Shown here: piece after piece, positions 51,318-59,627 of the stretch
Position numbering within the stretch: the stretch's first letter is position 1
How the letters are laid out: each line of letters begins with the position of its first letter
Source: Aedoeadaptatus coxii
GTDB lineage: Bacteria; Bacillota; Clostridia; Tissierellales; Peptoniphilaceae
Length of the DNA stretch: 64,000 bases
Assembly (NCBI RefSeq): GCF_903819215.1
Contig: NZ_CAIJCT010000010.1
Strand: one strand, 5' to 3'
Position numbers and translations under genes: made by a program
Notes under the pieces: generated by a model
What the model was told of the DNA's origin: nothing
Databases searched by the model: none
What the model saw: the letters and a program-made list of their open reading frames with translations, nothing else

Positions 51318-51350
51318 TTTCATGAAAAGGGGAAAGATAATTTCATGAAA
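51318..51350. promoter_or_regulatory. Twin perfect palindromes upstream of the first surface protein gene
   Basis: The 10-bp palindrome TTTCATGAAA occurs at 51318-51327 and at 51341-51350, 23 bases apart. It lies about 50-80 bases upstream of an extended -10 box. It looks like a double operator for a dimeric regulator. Confidence 0.55.
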
Positions 51351-51393
51351 GAACGTATAAATACCGATTTGCTCAACTTAAAATGGCAAAATG

Positions 51394-51402
51394 TGGTATG
51401 AT
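51394..51402 (+). promoter_or_regulatory. Extended -10 promoter of the first surface protein gene
   Basis: TGGTATGAT is an extended -10 element. Transcription starting near 51409 gives a leader of about 130 bases. Confidence 0.5.
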
Positions 51403-51452
51403 AAAGGCGTATAAGTATCTCATGATGACAATGACTTTAAGGGGATTAATTC

Positions 51453-51482
51453 ATGCAAAAAGAACAATGCTCACATACTTGA
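51453..51482 (+). CDS. Possible 9-residue leader peptide
   Basis: ATG at 51453, preceded eight bases upstream by AAGGGG, encodes MQKEQCSHT before TGA. It lies in the leader of the surface protein gene. Such short frames arise easily by chance. Confidence 0.2.
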   Translation: MQKEQCSHT

Positions 51483-51540
51483 TATACCACGCCCGCGCGT
51501 GTCGAAATAAAAAGCAACATAAGAAACGGAAGGAGATTTT

Positions 51541-53100
51541 ATGGAGAACATAAAACAATATGCCAAACGATCCTTGGCGATGACAATGGCGGTGATCATG
51601 ATGATCTCGGCATTTCCTCTACAAAGCTTTGCCCAAGAGCAAACAACAAAACCCAAACCCAAACCAGTAAATTATGACAATGAGGATTTAAACCATAGGC
51701 GGAGGCTAAACGACGACAAGCTCCCCGTCCTTCCGGCAAGACCGGCAGGGGATAAAACGTCAGAAAAATTTGTAGAAGATCCCGCACAGCCGGCCATCTA
51801 CACCCTGCGCACCGATTACAAGGCGGAAAAGGGCGAGAAGTACAGCGTCAACTACCAACCCTATGTAGCCAGCGTCGGGGCAGCTGCTAGCGATGTAGAA
51901 AAAGCCAAGGTCAACAAGAAAATCGACCTGCCCAACATGGCAGGCTATAAAAAGCCCGAGGGAGAAAAATCCTTTACCAATTCCTATGACGCCATTAAAG
52001 GTGCGGCTGAAATTGGCCACCAAACAGGCGATGCGGCCAATGGCTTGAAACATTTAGCCCTTAGAGAATACAAATACGAGGCCATTCAAAACAACATTCA
52101 AGTCAAACACGTGTTCCAAAACATGGAAGACTTTAACAAGTTTACCAACAAAGACGGCACCATCACCAAAAATGACGGTACCGTCATCGATGCAGCGGGC
52201 CATGAAACGAAGTATGATTTAAAAGATCCGGATCAAAAGAAAAAATACCAAGAATACGTCCGCGACCACGAAACCATCAAAATCCTTAGCGGCAACACCG
52301 GGTCTACCCTGGAAGTGCAACCCCTGCAAGAAGATGAACGGCCGGGATTTGAACCCCAAACAAACAAATTAAAGACCCAAGTGCCGGAAGACACCTCGGA
52401 ATTTAAAATCGAGTACCGCTACAACCGCGCGGCCTACGACGTGGTCTTCGATACCCAAGACGGCACCCCCCTGCCCACCCGCACTTATTACTATGACCAA
52501 GAAATTCCCAAAATCGATGAAAACAGCATTCCCACAAAGATCGGTAGCGACTTTTTAGGCTGGAAGCCCTCCCACGACCTGGAAGGCATCCTTGACGGGA
52601 AAAAGCATACATTTAAAAAAGGCGAGATCATCAAAGATGCCAATCGCCATGCCATCGTCGATTTGGGAAACATCTATTACCAAAAAAACAGCAACGGAAA
52701 ATTTGTCACGAAAGACGGAGATCCCGTAAAAGAAAAGAATGACAAGGACATCCAACTAAAGATGCCCGCCCTGAAGCTGGGAAACGGTAAGAACATCCCC
52801 AGAGAAAAGCTCACCTTCACCGCCGTGTGGAGGGACAAGGAAAAGGCAGACTTCGCCATCCAATTCTGGGCAGAAAAGGCCGACCACGCGGATAAGGCAT
52901 CCCGTTTAGAAAAATACGACTACATGGGTACAAAAGTCTACAACAATATCGATGTAGGTTTTCAGCCTTATTTGAAAGACATACCTGTCAATGGTATAAA
53001 ATTCCCCGACCTAAACCAAGCCCGCCTAAACAAGATATGGGCTAACGCAAGATTCAATCGTGGCCACGACCTTTATCTGTTAATTCTTTGTTTACAATAA
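51541..53100 (+). CDS. Secreted modular surface protein, N-terminal part (interrupted gene)
   Basis: This is the first 519 codons of a very large exported protein. It starts with a signal peptide (about residues 1-31, ending SFAQEQ), then a lysine/proline-rich linker and a long unique region. An InlB-type repeat follows near residues 299-430 (YDVVFDTQDGTPLPTRTYYYDQ, SDFLGWKPSH, FTAVWRDKE). The frame ends in LILCLQ and TAA at 53098-53100, inside a perfect inverted repeat. A different frame then continues the same kind of protein for 2,049 codons, so this is one gene broken by a frame change. AAGGAG precedes the ATG. No cell-wall anchor is present in this part. Confidence 0.85.
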   Translation: MENIKQYAKRSLAMTMAVIMMISAFPLQSFAQEQTTKPKPKPVNYDNEDLNHRRRLNDDKLPVLPARPAGDKTSEKFVEDPAQPAIYTLRTDYKAEKGEKYSVNYQPYVASVGAAASDVEKAKVNKKIDLPNMAGYKKPEGEKSFTNSYDAIKGAAEIGHQTGDAANGLKHLALREYKYEAIQNNIQVKHVFQNMEDFNKFTNKDGTITKNDGTVIDAAGHETKYDLKDPDQKKKYQEYVRDHETIKILSGNTGSTLEVQPLQEDERPGFEPQTNKLKTQVPEDTSEFKIEYRYNRAAYDVVFDTQDGTPLPTRTYYYDQEIPKIDENSIPTKIGSDFLGWKPSHDLEGILDGKKHTFKKGEIIKDANRHAIVDLGNIYYQKNSNGKFVTKDGDPVKEKNDKDIQLKMPALKLGNGKNIPREKLTFTAVWRDKEKADFAIQFWAEKADHADKASRLEKYDYMGTKVYNNIDVGFQPYLKDIPVNGIKFPDLNQARLNKIWANARFNRGHDLYLLILCLQ

Positions 53101-53117
53101 AGAATTAACAGATAAAG
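53071..53117. repeat. Perfect 19-bp inverted repeat at the frame change
   Basis: Bases 53071-53089 and 53099-53117 are exact reverse complements with a 9-base loop (53090-53098). The first frame stops at 53098-53100. The second frame is open from 53084, after its own TAA at 53081-53083. The two reading frames therefore meet inside this hairpin. Confidence 0.95.
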
Positions 53118-53155
53118 AAAATGCAGATCCTAAAAATCCAATTGAAGTAAAGAAA

Positions 53156-56100
53156 GTGTCCGCCACCGGCAAGACCGTCTACAACATCTACTACGACCGC
53201 CAAGTCTACGACCTTTACTTTACCAAGTCCAATGCACAACCTGAGAAAAACACCATTTATCCCCAAATTTGGAAATACGACGAAAAAAAAGGCGAAGCAG
53301 TCATGGCGGGCGGCCCCGGCAATCTCTACCACTACAAGGCCAGATTTAATGAGATGATGTATAAGTGGCCCAACGATGCCAAGCAAACCAAGGGCTTTAC
53401 TCCCGGTTATCAAAGCTTTGGTTGGGGACCAAACTACACCGTTCCTAATTGGCCGACGCACTTGGACACACCCCCTTATAGGTTAAATGCCGATGAGTTC
53501 CTCGACATGGCAAACTACACCAGTTGGGGCGGCTATACTAAGCATATAGATAAGGGTGACGGCACAACCAAGGATTTAGATCCATTCGATTTTAAAACCC
53601 TTTCCTTCGGCATCAAACAGGATAGTCCTTCCATTCCCCACCACATGGACTTTTGGATGGACGGCTTTAAGAAAGGCGAAACCATTATCCGTTATGACTT
53701 GGTGCGGACCAAGGCGGATACCGGGAGCTTGACCTATGGCCACAAGTACCCCATAGTTACAGGCTTCACCCCTTATGGCTATAAACCTATGACAGCATGG
53801 CCGACGATCAAAGAGGGAAGTGAGGAAAACGGCCGCGTGAACGAAGATGACATTGATAATCTAAACGACGAACGGGACGAAATCACTCTCAACACCAGTG
53901 GGACATACTATAACAACAATGGTCTAAAATTACCTATAGGTCAGTTGGACTTTATAGCATACTTTTATAGTGATATAGACGATTATGGCGATCCAAAGCA
54001 GGATGAGGAAGGCAACCCTATTGTCACTGAATTTGGACAAAACGGCTACCTTCGATTCAAATACACCCGCAACAAGTATCCCCTTAGATTTAACACAGAC
54101 CCCACCAAGATTAAGGGCGACAGTGAGTTTAACTCCACCAACCAATTAGACACCTTCTACGAATTCCCGCTCAAGGCCTTAAGCCCTGACGTAGACAAAG
54201 ACAATGAGTACCAGAAGGTCGGCACTAAGGAAGGTCCGAAAAACTTATTAGACGATCCGGACAACTTATTCAAATTAGGCCTTACAGACCTTTTACAAAA
54301 AGATAAAGACAACCCGGGTAAGCTCTTCCAAGATGCAAAAGGCCACTACAGAGTCAAACGACCGGAAGGCCTTTCCGACCAAATGGTCTTTAAAGGCTGG
54401 GCCATGGACCCGGACGGACAAAAGATGGTCTGGAAAAACAAGGACGAAAAAATGCCCTTCCACCCGATGAACCTCTATGCCATTTGGGACGAACCGGATT
54501 ATAAATGGAAGGTCACCGTGGACCCCAATGGCGGCACACTTGGCGCCATAGATCCGGGTAGCCTCACCACCGAGATGAAGACCATCAAAGAAGGGGACAT
54601 CGGTCGTGAAGAAGAAAACACCTATCCCGTAGTAGGTTATGAGGGCAAAGACTTGCCGACAGAGGATGAAAATAAACCTCAAGTCTTTACCGTGGTTCAA
54701 AAACAAAAACTGAAAAACCTTCCGACACCGAAACGCTACGGCTACGATTTCTTGGGCTGGGAAGTTGTTCGCTACAAAAAAGTCCCCGGTGGAGACTACA
54801 CCAATGAGCAAGACAATTCCTACCGCGACAAATACAAGGTACCCGAGCTCTACTCCTTCAGCACCGATGTGGTATCCCCCATTTACCTCAAGGCTATTTG
54901 GGTGGAAAACAAGCGGGCCGAAGTGAAGGTCTTGCACTACTTCCTGAAGAACGATTCTGATGGAAAGCTCGTCCTGGATACAACGAAGTACCCCAACCCG
55001 GAACCCAACAGCCTTAATTACAAGCGCGTCGACGACTATGTGCCCGCCACAGGGGAAAAACAAGACGAACACTGGATCCTAGCGGACAAAGCCGAGCTAA
55101 TGGAAAAGCTTGACGGCAAGTGGACTGAAAAAACCAAGGGCAAAAACGGCGAGGTAATAAAAACAGAACATGACTTAAAGCCGGAATACGAAGAATACAA
55201 CGGCCGTGTTAAATTAAACAACACCTTCTTCCAATCCTTTAGAGTGCAAGACAATATAAATGTAGGCACCGAAGATAATCCGGTCTACAAGCCCAATCCC
55301 AAAAACATCTTTAGATTCTACTATCGCCCTTTCCGTACCCGGAATTACAAGGTCAACTATATTGACGAACGGGGCAAGGCGGAAATTGATGCCTTCTTTA
55401 AGGGCTTGGAACTTATAGACATTGACGCTCTTAAGAAAGGCGAGGACTACAAGAAGGCCGATGAAAAGGGTAAAGAGGACATTCTAAAAGAGGCAAACAC
55501 TGCGAACAGAGCGAAGTTTGAAGCCAAGAGAGACAAGCTGGAAGATATCCTTAACAAATACAAGGTTATCGACAAAGAAGATGTCACCAGTCAATGTCGT
55601 CACTACGACGCCAGAAACTACCGCCACATTCCCGGATGGAAATTGGCGAGCGATCCCCAACAACAACTCTTCTACGATGTCAACGAAAATACCAACGAAT
55701 TCCTAGGCATCAACGGCACCGGCTCTAACGAAATTTACTTCTATTATAAGGACGCCCGCGTTATTGAAACCAAAGAAGGTGATCCCGTACCCGACGGATA
55801 CGTTCGCGTTACCTTTAAAATTGATGACAAGCACAAAGGCGGCGTCTTTAAGGACAAAGATGGCAAGAAAGTGACTGAACTCCACTATGACGTCATCAAG
55901 GGACTCAAGTCCGACTTGCTGCCCAAGCCTGTGATTTGGGAAGGTGGCAAGGATGACCAAGGCAACGACAAGGTAAAAGAAGCAAACCGCTACTACATTA
56001 CCCCCGACCAAGGCAAGTCCTTTAAGGGCTGGGATAAAGAAAAGTGGCTCAATGCACAAACCGAAATCAATCGGAACTACACCTTCACCGCCTACTTCGA

Positions 56101-59100
56101 CTGGTCGGGCATGTCTACAAGCTCCAAAGGCCTGGTACGCACCGAAGCCTATACGGATCCGAACGGTAAATGGACCAATGCCTTTGCTCCGAAGATTGCA
56201 GACTTGAAAGCACAGCTCGTTTGGAAAGAAGGGAATGAGGAAAAACCCATTCCTGAAGGTACCGATATTAAATTCGTCTACAAAGATGACGCCGGACAAG
56301 AAACGGTATTAACAAAAGACGAAGATATCTATAACTTAGTCAAAGAATTAAACGAAAAAGATTCGAAGCAAACCGTCCGCGTCCTCAATATCGTCGCCAA
56401 GGTTACTTTCAAAGGTGGAGATGCGTCTAATGCACAAGAACTTCCCATCCCCATCACGGTTTACAAAAACCGCTACGAAGCATTGAACGAAAATTGGGAA
56501 AAACCCAAATATCTGTCCGATGCAGAAAAGAAAGACGCTAAAGACGGCGGACTGAAGGATGTAACCGGCAACTATGTCATGGTTACCGTATCTCCCACCG
56601 GCGATATGGATGCCAAGGACAACAAGGTTTACTACGTCAATCCGAAAGCTTGGGTAGAAATCCCCGAAGTGAAGGCAGACGGCTCGTCAACCTTCATCAA
56701 CTGGACTGCTGACCAAGTTAACCAAAACGATGACGGCAAAGAAAAAGGCAAGTTCGATTTTGGTAAACGCCATATGTTTACAGAAGACACCGTCATTACG
56801 CCCGTAGGCGCTAAAGACGTCGTCGAACAGGAAAAGGGTAAGGACAAACCTGATGTACCCAAGACCTACGTCAAAGTCATCGTCAAGACCACGGATAAAG
56901 CGACGGATGAAACGGCTTTCGAAAGAACCTTCTGGGTTAACCCGAAAGCGGACGTCACCATCGACGTCAAAAACCCCACTGGTAAAACCGTAGCGGCAGA
57001 TGCCACAAAACCGGGTACCGTCGGCTACACCATGACCTTCTTTAAATGGCAAACAGAGGACAAGTCCAAAGCTTGGGAAGGAAAGATTGCAGGGAAGTTT
57101 GAAAAAGACACGACTATCCTTGCAAAATATTCCATTGAATTTGAAAAAATCAAAAACCTGATGCCCAAGACCGACACGGTTCCCACGCCTCAAGGTAAGA
57201 ACCCGACGGTAGAAGAAATTACGAAGATGATTACTCCGCCGGAAGGAAAGAAAATTAAAGAAGTTAAAATCGTTAAAAATCCCGACGTGAGCAAACCGGG
57301 CGATAGCAAAGTCCAAGTCATCGTGGAATACGACGACGGCTCCAGCGTCGGAACCAACGACAAGCCATTAGAAATCCCCGTCAAGGTACACGAACCTATT
57401 GTGAAAGCCAATCCCGACGGAAGCAAGCCGAAAGATGCACTTGACAACTACGTCAAAGTCAACTTCACGGCAGGCCAAGGCGGAACAGTATCCGGCGATC
57501 TGGTTTACTATGTAAGCCCCGAAGTGGAAGTCAACATGACGGATTCGGCAAAAGCTGTGACCAAGACCCCGGACATCGGCTACTTTGTAAACGGTGAAAA
57601 ATGGACACCGGAAATCAAAGTCGAAAAGATTACTGAAGAAAAAACTTATGTCTTCAACTTCGATAAGTCCAAAGACTTCGTCGAAAAGATTGACGAGAAT
57701 ACGAAAATTCCCAAAGGCTACGTCAAAGTCACCTTCAAGACAGACGGCAATGGTAAGGTAGACGGTAAAGATGAAAAGGTCTACTATGTCAATCCGAAAG
57801 CCGGCATTAAATTAGGAAAAGAAACCGGCGATAAAATCTTGGTAGTTCCGACACCGACAGCAAATGCAAACTATGTATTTAATGGATGGCAAGAAGCCAT
57901 CGACGAAGCAACGCCCATCACAAGCGAAAGAATTCACGTCGCCACCTTTAAGTCAGGTCAAGTCACCTTGACTTATGCTAAAGGTGGAGAAGATGTAACT
58001 GGCGATGTTCCAGCAGATGTAACAGTTAATTATGGAGAAACCGTCGGCCTGGCAGACAAAGGAACACTTAAAAAGAAGAACCATGAATTTGTCGGCTGGA
58101 AGCTCGACGACGACGAAACCATCTACCAACCCGGCGCCCAAGTGAAACTTGAAAAAGCAAGAACTGCTACCGCCCAATGGAATAAGGTCAAACACAACGT
58201 CATGTTTGATCTGGCAGGAGGTACCATCGACGGCAAGATAACGAAAGATTCCGTCTCTGTCGTCCATGGCGAAACTGTCGGAAAGGTTACGGATCCCAAA
58301 CGCGAAGGCTACGTCTTTAAGGGTTGGAAAGTTGGCGATAATGCGTTCGATCCTGAAAAAACTCCGGTCGAAAGCAATGTTAAACTCGTCGCCCAATGGG
58401 AAAAATCTGTTGAAAAAATCGACGAAAATACCACCGTCGATCAAGAACACTTTATCAAGGTGACCTTCCTTCAAGGTGCGCACGGACAACTGGTTCCCGA
58501 CAAAGACAAGCAAGATGAAAAGGCAAAAACCGTAACCTTTAAAGTAGCGAAAAATGATACTTTCGTGGACGCCGTAAAACACGGCCTCGTCGTCCCGGGA
58601 ATCGCGCCGAACAAATACTACAAAGTTGTCGAAGATAAAAAGGGCGCGCCGGCTAAACACGGCTGGGATAAAGAATTGAACTTAACCCTTGTAGCCAACG
58701 AAACAGAAAAAGTGTTTACCGCCCAATACGAACCCATCGCCGACGTCATCCCGGTAGACCCAACGGTAACAGACAAAACACAAATTCAAAATGAAAAACC
58801 GGAAGGCATGGTCTTAGTCGACTTCCAAGTTGATTCTAAAAAGGCATATATGTTAGGCGACACTAAATTCTACGTCAAGAAGGACGAAGTGGTTAACATC
58901 AAGCCGCCACTTGTTCGTAGGCTGGAACTTGGTAATGACGTGCGCAATGACTATGTATTTAAAGGCTGGGATTTAACAAAAATTAACAATCAGTGGAAAT
59001 TCAAGGAAGATACAACAATAGATGACGGAACTAAAGCAAAGCCGACAATCACTATAAGAATTCCAAGCGCCGGAGATCCGGAGGTTAGTGTTGTTTCTAT

Positions 59101-59305
59101 GACTGAAGGCGCAACAGCTTACCTTGAAGTTACCAGATCTAATAAGACGACAAAGATTGAAGCAGTTTATGATTCTGATTACGGTATGTATTTCTTTGAA
59201 ATACCGGAGAATTTAAATGGAGCACTCAATAAGAGAGACAAAATAAAAGTATACGCAGAGTTGGATGGACTTCGATCCGAAACAAGAGAATATAGAGTTA
59301 AATAA
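53156..59305 (+). CDS. Secreted modular surface protein, C-terminal continuation
   Basis: This 2049-codon frame continues the protein begun at 51541. It is open from 53084 and reads naturally there (VYNKELTDKENADP), so the annotated GTG is only the first start-like codon and has no good ribosome site. Content: a long beta-rich region, classical InlB/Listeria-Bacteroides repeats near 54505-54760 and 57960-58410 (VMFDLAGGTIDG...REGYVFKGWKVGDNAF), a long coiled region near 55370-55570, and repeated modules of the pattern GYVKVTF...YYVNP (for example near 55794, 56566, 56860, 57439, 57712, 58447 and 58799). It ends in an Ig-like segment with no LPXTG motif or hydrophobic tail. It is probably an adhesin or surface scaffold; the function is inferred. 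Confidence 0.8.
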   Translation: MSATGKTVYNIYYDRQVYDLYFTKSNAQPEKNTIYPQIWKYDEKKGEAVMAGGPGNLYHYKARFNEMMYKWPNDAKQTKGFTPGYQSFGWGPNYTVPNWPTHLDTPPYRLNADEFLDMANYTSWGGYTKHIDKGDGTTKDLDPFDFKTLSFGIKQDSPSIPHHMDFWMDGFKKGETIIRYDLVRTKADTGSLTYGHKYPIVTGFTPYGYKPMTAWPTIKEGSEENGRVNEDDIDNLNDERDEITLNTSGTYYNNNGLKLPIGQLDFIAYFYSDIDDYGDPKQDEEGNPIVTEFGQNGYLRFKYTRNKYPLRFNTDPTKIKGDSEFNSTNQLDTFYEFPLKALSPDVDKDNEYQKVGTKEGPKNLLDDPDNLFKLGLTDLLQKDKDNPGKLFQDAKGHYRVKRPEGLSDQMVFKGWAMDPDGQKMVWKNKDEKMPFHPMNLYAIWDEPDYKWKVTVDPNGGTLGAIDPGSLTTEMKTIKEGDIGREEENTYPVVGYEGKDLPTEDENKPQVFTVVQKQKLKNLPTPKRYGYDFLGWEVVRYKKVPGGDYTNEQDNSYRDKYKVPELYSFSTDVVSPIYLKAIWVENKRAEVKVLHYFLKNDSDGKLVLDTTKYPNPEPNSLNYKRVDDYVPATGEKQDEHWILADKAELMEKLDGKWTEKTKGKNGEVIKTEHDLKPEYEEYNGRVKLNNTFFQSFRVQDNINVGTEDNPVYKPNPKNIFRFYYRPFRTRNYKVNYIDERGKAEIDAFFKGLELIDIDALKKGEDYKKADEKGKEDILKEANTANRAKFEAKRDKLEDILNKYKVIDKEDVTSQCRHYDARNYRHIPGWKLASDPQQQLFYDVNENTNEFLGINGTGSNEIYFYYKDARVIETKEGDPVPDGYVRVTFKIDDKHKGGVFKDKDGKKVTELHYDVIKGLKSDLLPKPVIWEGGKDDQGNDKVKEANRYYITPDQGKSFKGWDKEKWLNAQTEINRNYTFTAYFDWSGMSTSSKGLVRTEAYTDPNGKWTNAFAPKIADLKAQLVWKEGNEEKPIPEGTDIKFVYKDDAGQETVLTKDEDIYNLVKELNEKDSKQTVRVLNIVAKVTFKGGDASNAQELPIPITVYKNRYEALNENWEKPKYLSDAEKKDAKDGGLKDVTGNYVMVTVSPTGDMDAKDNKVYYVNPKAWVEIPEVKADGSSTFINWTADQVNQNDDGKEKGKFDFGKRHMFTEDTVITPVGAKDVVEQEKGKDKPDVPKTYVKVIVKTTDKATDETAFERTFWVNPKADVTIDVKNPTGKTVAADATKPGTVGYTMTFFKWQTEDKSKAWEGKIAGKFEKDTTILAKYSIEFEKIKNLMPKTDTVPTPQGKNPTVEEITKMITPPEGKKIKEVKIVKNPDVSKPGDSKVQVIVEYDDGSSVGTNDKPLEIPVKVHEPIVKANPDGSKPKDALDNYVKVNFTAGQGGTVSGDLVYYVSPEVEVNMTDSAKAVTKTPDIGYFVNGEKWTPEIKVEKITEEKTYVFNFDKSKDFVEKIDENTKIPKGYVKVTFKTDGNGKVDGKDEKVYYVNPKAGIKLGKETGDKILVVPTPTANANYVFNGWQEAIDEATPITSERIHVATFKSGQVTLTYAKGGEDVTGDVPADVTVNYGETVGLADKGTLKKKNHEFVGWKLDDDETIYQPGAQVKLEKARTATAQWNKVKHNVMFDLAGGTIDGKITKDSVSVVHGETVGKVTDPKREGYVFKGWKVGDNAFDPEKTPVESNVKLVAQWEKSVEKIDENTTVDQEHFIKVTFLQGAHGQLVPDKDKQDEKAKTVTFKVAKNDTFVDAVKHGLVVPGIAPNKYYKVVEDKKGAPAKHGWDKELNLTLVANETEKVFTAQYEPIADVIPVDPTVTDKTQIQNEKPEGMVLVDFQVDSKKAYMLGDTKFYVKKDEVVNIKPPLVRRLELGNDVRNDYVFKGWDLTKINNQWKFKEDTTIDDGTKAKPTITIRIPSAGDPEVSVVSMTEGATAYLEVTRSNKTTKIEAVYDSDYGMYFFEIPENLNGALNKRDKIKVYAELDGLRSETREYRVK

Positions 59306-59320
59306 CTTAAAACAAAAAAG

Positions 59321-59356
59321 AAAAGAGGTGCCGAGCTAAATGCCGGCATCTCTTTT
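59321..59356 (+). terminator. Terminator of the first surface protein gene
   Basis: AAAAGAGGTGCCG (59321-59333) and CGGCATCTCTTTT (59344-59356), one wobble, 13-bp stem. Confidence 0.85.
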
Positions 59357-59407
59357 GTGTTATAAACCGGAAGAGCCATCAAAGCCCTTTAGATAAGCGA
59401 CCTTTTG

Positions 59408-59416
59408 TGTTAGAAT
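59408..59416 (+). promoter_or_regulatory. Extended -10 promoter of the second surface protein gene
   Basis: TGTTAGAAT is an extended -10 element about 210 bases before the start codon, giving a long 5' leader. Confidence 0.45.
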
Positions 59417-59476
59417 GATAGCAGGAGAAGTGCGTAAAAATGCAGATACAGTTAAAGTATATAAAAAAGGAGATGA

Positions 59477-59509
59477 ATGCGATTTAACTTAATGCACAAC
59501 GGATGTTAG
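59477..59509 (+). CDS. Possible 10-residue leader peptide
   Basis: ATG at 59477 with AAGGAG at 59467-59472 encodes MRFNLMHNGC, ending in TAG inside the left arm of a strong stem. An overlapping 15-codon frame starts at 59440, behind AGGAGAAG, and stops at 59485-59487. Ribosome movement here would compete with the stem. The assignment is speculative. Confidence 0.3.
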   Translation: MRFNLMHNGC

Positions 59510-59596
59510 TCCATGCGTGACTCCTTTTAACGGTAAAACTGTAATATAGAGATTAGACTAACATTGTGCTTGAAAGAGGAAGCAGCACAATCGCAT
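59477..59596 (+). promoter_or_regulatory. Structured 5' leader of the second surface protein gene
   Basis: Nested long-range pairings are visible. The outer is ATGCGATT (59477-59484) with AATCGCAT (59589-59596). The inner is GCACAA (59494-59499) plus TGTTAGTC (59504-59511), with a 4-base bulge, against GACTAACATTGTGC (59556-59569). The structure ends 31 bases before the start codon and has no T tract, so control of translation or RNA stability is more likely than simple termination. Confidence 0.55.
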
Positions 59597-59627
59597 GTAA
59601 TAAGATTTAGAGGTAGGGTGAGCACAA

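Noticed and set aside
51488..51501. Short GC hairpin CACGC/GCGTG in the leader of the first surface gene
   Set aside because: Only five base pairs with no T tract; too small to call a terminator or riboswitch.
53090..53158. Independent translation of the 2049-codon frame from the GTG at 53156
   Set aside because: There is no convincing ribosome site and no signal peptide. The frame is already sensible protein upstream of the GTG back to the inverted repeat, so a broken single gene explains the data better.
57953..58660. A 235-codon minus-strand frame inside the first surface protein gene
   Set aside because: It is antisense to a clear modular repeat region with biased composition and has the F/V/D-rich look of shadow translation. 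No ribosome site or family match.
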